From contig ARWO01000005.1 of the NCBI GenBank assembly GCA_000402075.1, forward strand, positions 8,601 to 72,600: a stretch of DNA of 64,000 nucleotides, read 5' to 3'. Below the pieces are notes generated by a model. That model made no database searches and was not told the origin of the DNA. It saw nothing but the letters and a program-made list of their open reading frames with translations. Of this stretch, positions 8,189 to 15,189 are shown one piece after another. The translations under genes were made by a program, and so were the position numbers. How positions within the stretch are numbered: the first letter of the stretch is position 1; every line of letters starts with the position of its first letter. This DNA comes from Thaumarchaeota archaeon SCGC AAA007-O23. Its GTDB lineage: Archaea > Thermoproteota > Nitrososphaeria > Nitrososphaerales > Nitrosopumilaceae.

Positions 8189-8524
8189 ATGGAAGACGAA
8201 AACAAAACAATAAGATCCGAAATCTCAGAACTTAAAGAGGCAGTTAAAGGCCAGAGTCAGAAGATAGACAAGATCCAAGAAAGAATTGGAAGGGCGACAT
8301 CAAAGATGCAAGGGCACATTGACGACTTTGAAAAGGAGAAAAAGAAAAAGATGCAGGAAATAAAGTACATCGGCGTCGAATTCGATCCTAACGGAGTTCA
8401 AAAAGGACAGGACGAAGTAAACTCGGCCCTAAAATCTGGATTTGAGCCCATTCGAGATTTCGAGACAGCAAAAGGCATTGTTATGGTCCTAGGTTTGTGG
8501 GGTGACCACGAACGTACCGACTAG
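8189..8524 (+). CDS. Small coiled-coil protein, paralogue of the protein at 12707-12958
   Basis: 111 residues. Residues 1-55 are a charged coiled coil (EISELKEAVKGQSQKIDKIQ). Residues about 58-105 form a compact domain containing KYIGVEF, GQDEVNSAL and GIVMVLG. The same elements in the same order (KYVAVEF, GENEVNDAI, GIVVVLG) occur in the gene at 12707, so the two are paralogues within this island. Function unknown. The promoter region carries the repeated putative operator shared with the CARF regulator, suggesting control by it. Confidence 0.7.
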   Translation: MEDENKTIRSEISELKEAVKGQSQKIDKIQERIGRATSKMQGHIDDFEKEKKKKMQEIKYIGVEFDPNGVQKGQDEVNSALKSGFEPIRDFETAKGIVMVLGLWGDHERTD

Positions 8525-8586
8525 AACTAGATTCTAAAAGAAGATCTCTAATAGAATCAGCCTTCGATATAGGTACAGGTTATCTA

Positions 8587-8754
8587 ATGTACCTACCCAT
8601 CAATTTTTTTATTTTGCCACTTTTTGTTGATGTGATTCAAAACCAGGACTTTTTTGGGATAATGCAGATAAGCGCACTTTTTACATGCGTTGCACTGTTA
8701 CGAAAGTATACTATTAGAAGATGGTTTGAGAAGATGAGGTTGCAAGACGAATGA
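8587..8754 (+). CDS. 55-residue membrane protein
   Basis: ATG at 8587 to TGA at 8752-8754. The protein starts MYLPINFFILPLFVDVI and has a second apolar stretch (GIMQISALFTCVALL), so two short membrane segments, then a basic tail (RKYTIRRWFEKMR). The stop overlaps the ATG of the next gene as ATGA, which supports real, coupled translation. No family recognised. Confidence 0.5.
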   Translation: MYLPINFFILPLFVDVIQNQDFFGIMQISALFTCVALLRKYTIRRWFEKMRLQDE

Positions 8755-9305
8755 ACTGTTATCTGGATATAGAGACAACTGGACTTGATCCGTTACAAAG
8801 TAAGATAATTACCATTCAGTACATGCAGCTTGAAAGAAATACTGCAATGCCTGTCGGTCCACTGAAAATACTGAAGGAGTGGGAGTCTGACGAAAAGACA
8901 ATCCTCAAAAAATTCATTTCAGATTCAGGTGTGGCTGACAAATACCCATTTGCCTTTATTCCAGTTGGATACAACTTGGAATTTGAACACAAGTTTTTCT
9001 GGCAGAGATGCATGTCAAATGCACTCCAGCCTGTTGACATATTGAACAGACCATTCTTGGATCTAAAGACAGTTGGAGTGATAATGAACAGGGGTGAATT
9101 CAAGGGAGCTAGCCTTGACAAGCTGACTAACAAGCCTCAAAGTGGCAGCGCCATACCAAGACTGTATCGTGAAAAAAACTATGGGGAGATTGAAAGCTAT
9201 ATCAAAAAAGAAACAGAGTCGTTCTGCAAATGGTTGGCCAAACTTTATGTTAGATTGCCTAAATTGCGTTACGAGATACTGGATGACCTGACACGGGAAA
9301 ACTAG
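8751..9305 (+). CDS. DnaQ-like 3'-5' exonuclease fold protein
   Basis: 184 residues. The N-terminus YLDIETTGLDP is exonuclease motif I (D6, E8) of the DEDD ribonuclease H-like family. Motif II appears as VGYNLEFEHKFF, where the usual aspartate is a glutamate, and the likely motif III (YIKKE) also has glutamate in place of aspartate. The enzyme may be a divergent but active exonuclease or a non-catalytic nucleic-acid binder. It overlaps the small membrane protein gene by 4 nt. Inside a defence island, a DNA- or RNA-trimming role is plausible but not shown. Confidence 0.65.
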   Translation: MNCYLDIETTGLDPLQSKIITIQYMQLERNTAMPVGPLKILKEWESDEKTILKKFISDSGVADKYPFAFIPVGYNLEFEHKFFWQRCMSNALQPVDILNRPFLDLKTVGVIMNRGEFKGASLDKLTNKPQSGSAIPRLYREKNYGEIESYIKKETESFCKWLAKLYVRLPKLRYEILDDLTREN

Positions 9306-9310
9306 ATTCT

Positions 9311-10099
9311 CTAAGTATTACTCGCTGTGCCTAAATTGGTCATGGTGGGCTCTGGGTTTTGCAATATGTATTCAAACCACTCACCTTCTTCGGTTAAACT
9401 AACGAGGTGATGATTGTGTGGCTTCTCAACTCGAACTGCCTTCCACCGATGCTCTAGCTTTTGCAGTATCTGTCTATCAAGCGCTATTAGAATGGAGTTA
9501 GCAGCTTTACCAGTATATGATATTAGATGTTCTTTTTCACACGCCTTTGCCAGATCTTTTTTCTTCATGCCCTTCTTTCCTTGATTCTGTTTGATTATCT
9601 TCAATGCCTGAATTAGCTCATCCTCCGGGATCTGTATTCGGTGAGGGACGATTATTTTTAGCTCTTTTACTCCTTCGGTCTGCTGGTGTGGATACACGAA
9701 TCCATTGTATGTCTTAGCGAATGGATAAAACGGACGTAGATTCCACCTGTTCCTGAATGTCATACATGCACGATCCATGCCTATACTATGATTCGTTGAT
9801 CCGCTTGCCAGGTTAATTGCAATTTCACAGTCTGAATTTCCCAAAATTAAATCTCTTGTCACCCTCGTAATTTCCTCAATATTCCACAAGTCGGCTGTGA
9901 CTTGCTCTGTCTCAATTTTCGCTTTCTTGAGTCGCTTTTCACACTCAGCAACATATTCTTTAGCCTCGTCTTTAGATCTATTACTATGAACCATCAGGAA
10001 GACTTTGTCCGCTTTGTCCATCTTGGCAGGAAGTACCACCCTGTCTATCTCAAACCCGACAGGGGCAATGTGTATTCGTCGCCGTGAAACTTTTGACAT
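9311..10099 (-). CDS. CARF-domain transcriptional regulator with C-terminal winged helix (DUF6293/HFX_2341-like)
   Basis: 262 residues. The N-terminus RRIHIAPVGFEIDRVV, then ADKVFLMVHS and INLASGSTNHSIGMD, is the Rossmann-like CARF pattern seen in haloarchaeal HFX_2341-type regulators: the first block is the characteristic H-x-x-P-x-G-F-E-x-D-R, and SGSTNHS is the nucleotide-contact loop. Residues about 165-250 form a winged helix (MKKKDLAKACEKEHL, then LVSLTEEGEWF). CARF domains bind cyclic oligoadenylates or similar ligands and often regulate CRISPR or other defence genes. No CRISPR locus is present in this window. The 22-bp repeat site lies 5-26 bp before the ATG, so autoregulation is likely. 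Confidence 0.75.
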   Translation of the reverse strand: MSKVSRRRIHIAPVGFEIDRVVLPAKMDKADKVFLMVHSNRSKDEAKEYVAECEKRLKKAKIETEQVTADLWNIEEITRVTRDLILGNSDCEIAINLASGSTNHSIGMDRACMTFRNRWNLRPFYPFAKTYNGFVYPHQQTEGVKELKIIVPHRIQIPEDELIQALKIIKQNQGKKGMKKKDLAKACEKEHLISYTGKAANSILIALDRQILQKLEHRWKAVRVEKPHNHHLVSLTEEGEWFEYILQNPEPTMTNLGTASNT

Positions 10100-10103
10100 T
10101 ATC

Positions 10104-10125
10104 TATAGTATCAATAGTATCATCG
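10104..10125. promoter_or_regulatory. Putative operator, tandem 9-bp repeats (site 2)
   Basis: Two perfect adjacent copies of ATAGTATCA at 10105-10113 and 10114-10122, immediately upstream of the CARF regulator ATG (10099, minus strand). The block is 19/22 identical to 8133-8154. Binding here would cover the transcription start region, as expected for a self-repressing regulator. Confidence 0.55.
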
Positions 10126-10313
10126 TGGTATTAAATTATTTTATAGTCGTAATATCTTTGGGATGTCGTTCAAGTCAACAGATAAAATTGTTTACAAAAT
10201 TAGCTATTACAAATTAGGGCTTTCTAATTTTCACAGACGTTATATTCTAAAATCGCCCTATGTGCATGGTAAATGGACAGTAGTAGAGGCATTTGTTGGA
10301 GAGGAGGATTTTG

Positions 10314-10613
10314 ATGAATGATATGGCGGTAAAACCATTCAAGATTGGCCAATATGTTGTGATGTCAGAAGAAGGATTAAGAAACCATGGAGAAAAATAT
10401 CGAAATGTTATTTTTAAAATAGATGATGTCTGTCCAATAGATTTTAACTTCATTGGCAGGGAATGCAAAGGTGTCGTAGGAGAGCACTCTAATGATCTTG
10501 TCGAAATAAAAGATGGAAAAGAATCTGACTATTTGTTTTCTGATTCACTTTATGATTATGAACTGACACGCCCACAGTGGGCTTTGCCATTTTTGGCCGA
10601 GAGGTGGAAGTAA
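10314..10613 (+). CDS. Hypothetical small soluble protein, first gene of a zinc-finger cluster
   Basis: 99 residues from the ATG at 10314, with GAGGAGG 7-13 nt upstream deciding the start. Strand-rich, starting MAVKPFKIGQYVVMSEEG, with a region (FKIDDVCPIDFNFIGRECKGVVGEH) that may be a small beta-barrel such as an SH3- or KOW-like fold. Stop and next start overlap as TAATG. No family recognised. Confidence 0.55.
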   Translation: MNDMAVKPFKIGQYVVMSEEGLRNHGEKYRNVIFKIDDVCPIDFNFIGRECKGVVGEHSNDLVEIKDGKESDYLFSDSLYDYELTRPQWALPFLAERWK

Positions 10614-10894
10614 TGGCAGTGAGTAATTGGTTCCTCTACATTGGAATTTTCTTGTGTGCATCAGGAATTGGCCTAGTTGTTGGTGCAATCTTCATTGCAT
10701 ATTGGGGTATCAAAACTCTACAGGAATCCAAATGTGGTAACTCTTACACTGAAAATAACTTTACAGCTAACATAGATCATTATCATGCAGGTAATGACGG
10801 ATCTGACGTTGATGATTGGCGTAAGCATAACAACACCAATGAAGGTGTGTCAAGAGATTATGTCTCAAAGGAAACTTTGGAGGACAGCAGATAA
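10613..10894 (+). CDS. Small single-span membrane protein
   Basis: 93 residues from the ATG at 10613 (TAATG overlap, GAGG-type site 6-12 nt upstream). Residues 5-33 form one long membrane segment (FLYIGIFLCASGIGLVVGAI); the remaining 60 residues are polar, with Asn, Asp and His, and probably exposed or disordered. Part of the tightly packed small-gene cluster; no family recognised. Confidence 0.55.
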   Translation: MAVSNWFLYIGIFLCASGIGLVVGAIFIAYWGIKTLQESKCGNSYTENNFTANIDHYHAGNDGSDVDDWRKHNNTNEGVSRDYVSKETLEDSR

Positions 10895-11244
10895 TGTTGC
10901 ATTATATCAAGGATTTGTTTGCAAAAAATCACAAAATGGCTCATGTTGTTATGTGTAAGAACTGTGAGCATCAGTTTTGGGGTAAAACCAAGTTTAGATA
11001 TTCAGAATGTCCTAACTGTGAAACCAAGTCACTGATTGTCAATCCTAGTGAAATATCCATTAATGAACGAGAAAAAATGTGGAGATTTTTGAATGATAGT
11101 GATAAGGAAACTAGCGCTGAGCTGGACCATGATGAGCTTATGGAAGAAAGTTCTCAGGACATTGATTATGATGGACATTGGGGTGACACGCCTCATGCCT
11201 ATGCTCATGAAATGATAGAAGAAGTAAGAGAGGATTTACGATGA
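10894..11244 (+). CDS. Small zinc-ribbon protein
   Basis: 116 residues, TAATG overlap with the preceding gene and GGAGGA 10-15 nt upstream. Two cysteine pairs, CKNCEHQFW and CPNCETK, separated by about 15 residues, form a classic zinc ribbon at residues 21-44. The C-terminal half is acidic with several histidines. Could bind nucleic acid or protein. Cluster member; the last 4 nt overlap the next gene as ATGA. Confidence 0.6.
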   Translation: MLHYIKDLFAKNHKMAHVVMCKNCEHQFWGKTKFRYSECPNCETKSLIVNPSEISINEREKMWRFLNDSDKETSAELDHDELMEESSQDIDYDGHWGDTPHAYAHEMIEEVREDLR

Positions 11245-11780
11245 GTTCCTGCAAGGTATGCCACCTGGACATCAAGAAACACAGTAAAAAGATGTGGGCA
11301 TTACACCAGCAGGCACAGATCTGTACATTATGTCAAAAAAACGCCAGTGAGCATAGCGAAAAGTTATGGGAGATGCATAAACGTGCTATAGAAAAAGGCC
11401 GATTTTGTCCGTTCCACAAGAAAATCGAGAAACTATACCCAATCACAGTTGGAACCTCAAGGGCAAGCATTGCAAGAGTATGCAGGCTTAACGCAGACCC
11501 GCCATTTGATGTTGATTTTGTACCCATCCACATGCACTGCTCCAATCCAAACTGCAGCCTTTACCTGAGTTACATCGAGGAAGATAGGGCGGATGTTCTG
11601 GATGGATTGTGCCTGAAATGTTTCAGAGAACTTCCAGAACATGATACTACTCATAAACCATTGAGAGAAGTGTACGAGCCAGATAAGATCAAACCCGTTT
11701 TGAATATCTGGTCTGGAGAAATGGTAACATGGGATCCATTTGAACAAACGGATTATAGAAAAACAAAGGAGGTGAACTAA
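11241..11780 (+). CDS. Multi-zinc-finger protein, paralogue of the protein at 12959-13522
   Basis: 179 residues with at least four cysteine pairs: CKVCHLD, CTLCQKN, CSNPNC and CLKCFREL. The segments EHSEKLWEMH and LDGLCLKCFREL recur as EHSEQLWKMH and LDGMCLKCFREL in the gene at 12959, so both descend from one ancestral gene. The alternation of CxxC knuckles with HSKKMW/HSEKLW repeats near the N-terminus looks like two small treble-clef-like units. No known family; a DNA- or RNA-binding role is inferred from zinc content only. Confidence 0.65.
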   Translation: MSSCKVCHLDIKKHSKKMWALHQQAQICTLCQKNASEHSEKLWEMHKRAIEKGRFCPFHKKIEKLYPITVGTSRASIARVCRLNADPPFDVDFVPIHMHCSNPNCSLYLSYIEEDRADVLDGLCLKCFRELPEHDTTHKPLREVYEPDKIKPVLNIWSGEMVTWDPFEQTDYRKTKEVN

Positions 11781-11962
11781 TGTATCATATTGAATTAACA
11801 CTGGAAAACTTGAAAGTAATCAAGCTGTGGTATCATCTAATACAAAAAGATAGAGAAGAAACGCGTGCAGATCATGAAACGATAACAAAAATTAAAGCAA
11901 TGGCAATTGCCGCAAAAGAAAGAAACGCAGATCTAAGACTGTTTAGAAGAAGTAGGGAATAA
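11780..11962 (+). CDS. 60-residue helical, charged protein
   Basis: ATG at 11780 overlaps the previous stop (TAATG) and has GGAGGTG upstream. The sequence is amphipathic helix throughout (LENLKVIKLWYHLIQKD, ITKIKAMAIAAKERN). Probably a small regulator or adaptor; no family recognised. Confidence 0.45.
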   Translation: MYHIELTLENLKVIKLWYHLIQKDREETRADHETITKIKAMAIAAKERNADLRLFRRSRE

Positions 11963-11964
11963 AG

Positions 11965-12093
11965 ATGCGATGTAAAGTTTGCTTGAAGATTGTAAGACAT
12001 CCAGCAAAAAAAACAAAAGTGTTACAAGTTTGTGGTTACTGTCAGAAAAATCAAACGTTGAATTACATGTGTCACGACATTTTTTTTTCATAA
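11965..12093 (+). CDS. 42-residue zinc-knuckle protein
   Basis: ATG at 11965, TAA at 12091-12093, starting 2 nt after the previous stop. It has CKVC at residues 3-6 and CGYC at 23-26, a minimal zinc-binding pair, and a basic linker (RHPAKKTK). Purine-rich GTAGGGAATAAAG lies upstream of the start. Very short, but the cysteine spacing matches the zinc proteins around it. Confidence 0.45.
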   Translation: MRCKVCLKIVRHPAKKTKVLQVCGYCQKNQTLNYMCHDIFFS

Positions 12094-12434
12094 CCTTTAA
12101 CTACCCTTCTTGTCAAAGCGTGCTAGTAAATCTTTTAAGCAACAGCGAGTAAATGTTTTAAGAAACACTGAGTAATGTTTATTTGTACAAAGTGATAACA
12201 CTCGCTTAAGTATTACACTGGGATACATTCAAGTATTACAAAATAAAAAATAAATGGAGAATTAAGTGTTATAAGCAATAGTGTCCATACGTTGTTAAAT
12301 ACAATTGTGACCCCCCTTGCTTAAGTGCAAAGAAAACTATTGTACAGTGCAGCAATAGTTTTCGCTGAACAACCTCTGTAACTTCTAATACTGTTACAAT
12401 ATCTGTTAGCGAAAGCTAAGCTGTGGAACAAAAG
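12094..12434. other. AT-rich intergenic region with repeats, no gene seen
   Basis: 341 bp without a convincing reading frame, between two blocks of co-directional small genes. It contains the tandem imperfect 23-bp repeats listed separately and several CTTAAGT or TTTAAG cores, including CGCTTAAGTATTACA near 12203 and TGCTTAAGTGCA near 12320. It may be a replication origin or a dense regulatory region of a former plasmid or virus. Confidence 0.45.
12125..12193. repeat. Tandem imperfect 23-bp direct repeats, iteron-like
   Basis: Units start at 12125, 12148 and 12171 with AGTAA(A)T. The first two are 23 bp each and share AGTAAAT-TTTTAAG-AACA; the third is degenerate. Spacing near two helical turns and the A/T-rich setting resemble iterons bound by plasmid initiators or arrays bound by a regulator. 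Confidence 0.5.
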
Positions 12435-12707
12435 ATGAAAACAACAAAGAAAGATCAATCCACCCAAACCGATGGAAGTGGTGGAGCAAAAATGTCGGTA
12501 GAAAACAAAATCGAAACTAAAATGCAAATAGCAGCGTTGGAAAAAATACGTCAGGTTTTGTGCCAACGCAGAATTGGACTGGAGAATGTGCCATGCGCTA
12601 TTGACATGGAGATTTGTCATATCGAGGAGAAAATTTCCAAAGAATATGCAAAGCTTGGCATTTCAATGACTGATTTGCCTGAAAAACAAAAGGAGGCTTG
12701 GAAGTAA
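12435..12707 (+). CDS. Hypothetical helical protein
   Basis: 90 residues from the ATG at 12435; a GTG at 12423 is also in frame and no ribosome-binding site decides. A low-complexity polar N-terminus (KKDQSTQTDGSGG) is followed by helices (MQIAALEKIRQVL, MEICHIEEKISKEY). The stop overlaps the next start as TAATG. No family recognised. Confidence 0.5.
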   Translation: MKTTKKDQSTQTDGSGGAKMSVENKIETKMQIAALEKIRQVLCQRRIGLENVPCAIDMEICHIEEKISKEYAKLGISMTDLPEKQKEAWK

Positions 12708-12958
12708 TGGACAAGAAAGAATGGAAAATAATAGATGACCTGAAGGGCAAAGTCCAGCAAATTTCCGAGCAGCAAAACATGCAGAAGAAACTGGCTCACG
12801 TCAAGTATGTTGCAGTAGAGTTTGCCTATGATCACTTCAAAAATGGTGAAAACGAGGTTAACGATGCAATTGGACATGGATACGAAGTGCTGGAATCATG
12901 GAAGACAGAGTCAGGAATCGTTGTGGTTCTTGGGAGATACAGGTTTGGTGTAGTATAG
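12707..12958 (+). CDS. Small protein, paralogue of the coiled-coil protein at 8189-8524
   Basis: 83 residues; ATG at 12707 in TAATG with GGAGG 11-15 nt upstream, better than a TTG at 12698. A short N-terminal coiled coil (IDDLKGKVQQISEQQ) is followed by the domain KYVAVEF...GENEVNDAI...GIVVVLG shared with the gene at 8189. The next gene starts at the base after its stop. Duplication of this domain links the two ends of the small-gene region. Confidence 0.65.
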   Translation: MDKKEWKIIDDLKGKVQQISEQQNMQKKLAHVKYVAVEFAYDHFKNGENEVNDAIGHGYEVLESWKTESGIVVVLGRYRFGVV

Positions 12959-13522
12959 ATGAAAAGAAGAACCAAAAAACCAGAAAATGTTCAAAAACTA
13001 GAGCTCCAGACTGGGCCATGCATGTTGTGCAGGCTATGCCAAGGTGAACACAGCGAGCAATTGTGGAAAATGCACAATGCCACTGTAGAGATGGCTCAAT
13101 CCAAGACACAGCACAAAAAACTATGGACTATGCAGATAGGATTTGGACCCAGGTGTGCGGCATTACTTGACAATGACTACGAGTCGGAAACCGTGATACA
13201 ACGGCATGGATTCCTGGAAACCGTAGTTCCATCAGGCTTGAATCCAGCAGAACACCTCCACCCAATCTACATGTCCTGTACAGGATGTGGCCTTTTCCTA
13301 GGCAGTCCAGAGCAAGAATATGCAGACATGCTGGATGGAATGTGCCTGAAGTGCTTCAGGGAATTAACTGACCAGACAGCCTACTGGTATGACATGCCTC
13401 CTGCCAGAAAGATTCTCAAAGAAGGTGTGAGGATCCGGATGTATCGTGACTCCAAGGGGAAGTGGCACAAGTTGTACGGCAATTTTGTTGACGACAACCT
13501 TGGTGGTGTGGTTAATCCTTGA
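12959..13522 (+). CDS. Multi-zinc-finger protein, paralogue of the protein at 11241-11780
   Basis: 187 residues with CMLCRLC, CTGCGLF and CLKCFREL cysteine groups. It shares EHSE(K/Q)LW(E/K)MH and LDG(L/M)CLKCFREL with the protein at 11241 but has one N-terminal zinc unit fewer and a different, basic C-terminus (RIRMYRDSKGKWHKLYG). It follows directly after the coiled-coil paralogue. A nucleic-acid-binding role is plausible; no database family recognised. Confidence 0.65.
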   Translation: MKRRTKKPENVQKLELQTGPCMLCRLCQGEHSEQLWKMHNATVEMAQSKTQHKKLWTMQIGFGPRCAALLDNDYESETVIQRHGFLETVVPSGLNPAEHLHPIYMSCTGCGLFLGSPEQEYADMLDGMCLKCFRELTDQTAYWYDMPPARKILKEGVRIRMYRDSKGKWHKLYGNFVDDNLGGVVNP

Positions 13523-13815
13523 TAGTACAACAAGGCTACGAAATAGATAGTCAGGGAAACGTTGGAAATGAAACCAGAAGAATAGAAGATCTGTCGCTAC
13601 GATTCGTCATTTTGGTGATGTCGATAAACACAACCATTGAAGATCTGGAAGTAAAGACAAAGATGACAGAGCGGGCAGTGAAGATATGCCACAAGGAAAC
13701 TGGAGTTCCCATATCCGAATTGGCATCTTTGCTTGTGCGAATGACCAAAGAAGTCAAAGAGATTACCGAACTCCTCGAGAAAAATTCTGAAGAAATGCAG
13801 GATTTTTTTAAATAA
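13519..13815 (+). CDS. Hypothetical helical protein with TTG start
   Basis: 98 residues; TTG at 13519 overlaps the previous TGA as TTGA, the only start before the conserved-looking part. The C-terminal half is coiled coil (LLVRMTKEVKEITELLEK). Last gene of the cluster, convergent with the SacI-like genes. No family recognised; the start is uncertain. Confidence 0.45.
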   Translation: MIVQQGYEIDSQGNVGNETRRIEDLSLRFVILVMSINTTIEDLEVKTKMTERAVKICHKETGVPISELASLLVRMTKEVKEITELLEKNSEEMQDFFK

Positions 13816-13881
13816 AATCGAGCCCCTAGTTTCCTATTAGAAGAAAAATTTCGCCAGACAGCCAGCCCTATCTAAAACCCT

Positions 13882-14478
13882 TCATTCTTCAACATCATCT
13901 GCGTAAAGCAGCACTCGGCGGGATTTTTCGATTATGTCTTGCCACAATTTTAGATGTTGTCTGTTGAAACTACCATTCCTCCGGTGATCGTCTGCCAAGT
14001 TTTCTCCGAACTTATTCATAAACTCAATTGGATTTTGGGTTAAACGCAAGTTTGAATATACAAAATTCTGTACATTATCAACTATAACTTCGCAACCAGC
14101 GTCTTCATAAATTTTATCAATCGCTTCTTTCACTTCCTTTTCTTCTTCAGGTTCAATCACCACTTTACTTGTCGTCAGGATAACATACCTAGACATCGGT
14201 TTTTTTCTAATCTTGTCACATGCGATAAGAACAATACTTTCGCTAATCTCGATGTTGTGCTTTATCTCGTAACCCTCGAAGCCTTCATCCCCATCTTTGA
14301 ATTCTATATCTCCAGTTGAACCCGTCTTATCGTCGGATGCAGTGTGCGACTCTAACGGTGGAATGTTCATACCGGCGTATCGTTTAACATCACTTTGCAT
14401 TAAATCAAGAATTGTCTTAACGGCTATAACCGGAGACCGCGAACCCCCTTTTTTTAGAAAAGCCTCTAATGCTGTCAT
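13882..14478 (-). CDS. SacI-family restriction endonuclease, C-terminal part (frame-broken)
   Basis: 198 residues. GGSRSPVIAVKTI, then PLESHTASD, GDIEFKDG and YEIKHNIEIS form the C-terminal catalytic region that I know from SacI-family type II enzymes, where it reads SASRLPVLAIY...PLESHTSAD...GDI...VEVKHGIPI; the D...ExK arrangement is the active site. The ATG at 14478 overlaps the stop of the upstream half (TAATG), but the frame continues open upstream to an A7 run (14548-14554), where one extra A would join both halves. So this is either half of a broken gene, a frameshift product or a sequence error. Confidence 0.75.
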   Translation of the reverse strand: MTALEAFLKKGGSRSPVIAVKTILDLMQSDVKRYAGMNIPPLESHTASDDKTGSTGDIEFKDGDEGFEGYEIKHNIEISESIVLIACDKIRKKPMSRYVILTTSKVVIEPEEEKEVKEAIDKIYEDAGCEVIVDNVQNFVYSNLRLTQNPIEFMNKFGENLADDHRRNGSFNRQHLKLWQDIIEKSRRVLLYADDVEE

Positions 14479-15104
14479 TATGTGTGAAACTGGTAAAACA
14501 CCCTCAACCTTCTTTCCAGCTGTTTCTTCTGCAAGTTTGTCAATTTCTTTTTTTGTTTTATCAGACTGGCAAACAACGGCAACAAGTAATTTTTTGGCTC
14601 TACGCCTTGTTTTTCCATATCATCTAAAATGCGTAAAAACGGCATTTTGATCTTTCCGTTCCTTCCGCCGATATTTCCTTTGTAGCGAAGAGTAAAGAAC
14701 CCGTTCTGCTCTAACGTGCGGGATGTCGCTCCAGATTCCATCATTGCGAAATGAATGCCAAATTTTTTTCTCATGAATTTTGATGTGACGTCTTTATCTA
14801 AGCTCCGAGCAGAGTAACCACCGGGAACCTCTGTCTTCATCTTTCGTATATCTTGTATTGGGGTGACGATTTTTTTTGCCGCAGCTGTTACTGTAAGTGC
14901 TATCACGCCTTTCTGTTTTGGCGCCAATTCCGCGACAATGTGGATTCGGTGTCTTTGTGCTGTAGTCAAACCTGATGATGGATTTGTTAAATCAAACTTT
15001 TCTGCAGCAGAATACATCGCCTCCAAAGTTTCCAATACCTTGTCCTGCTCGGTAGTTTCCTCCACCTTGTCTTGATCAGTTAGATTTTCTTCTGTTTGTG
15101 CCAA
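14478..15104 (-). CDS. SacI-family restriction endonuclease, N-terminal part (frame-broken)
   Basis: 208 residues; the only start above residue 30 is the TTG at 15104, 20-35 nt below a TATA-like TTTTATATT (about 15125-15138). The body matches the SacI-family N-terminal region: FGIHFAMMESGATSRTLEQN, FTLRYKGNIG, and FLRILDDME. The last 24 codons after the A7 run at 14548-14554 are out of the family frame. The heptamer A AAA AAG sits in the zero frame exactly at the break, so -1 slippage would give a 407-residue fusion with the downstream half. Partner of the C5-methyltransferase immediately upstream. Confidence 0.75.
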   Translation of the reverse strand: MAQTEENLTDQDKVEETTEQDKVLETLEAMYSAAEKFDLTNPSSGLTTAQRHRIHIVAELAPKQKGVIALTVTAAAKKIVTPIQDIRKMKTEVPGGYSARSLDKDVTSKFMRKKFGIHFAMMESGATSRTLEQNGFFTLRYKGNIGGRNGKIKMPFLRILDDMEKQGVEPKNYLLPLFASLIKQKKKLTNLQKKQLERRLRVFYQFHT

Positions 15105-15189
15105 TTGTGTACTGATGTTCCACTAAAAATAATATAAAAACCCCCTTCTTTAGGATTAAAATGAAATTATTGAACAGTTATGAAATCTG

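Noticed and set aside
9311..10099. CARF protein as a CRISPR Csx/Csm6 effector
   Set aside because: The C-terminal part is a winged helix, not HEPN or a nuclease, so a regulator is the better reading.
12125..12193. CRISPR array
   Set aside because: The repeats are contiguous with no unique spacers and are imperfect; no cas genes are near.
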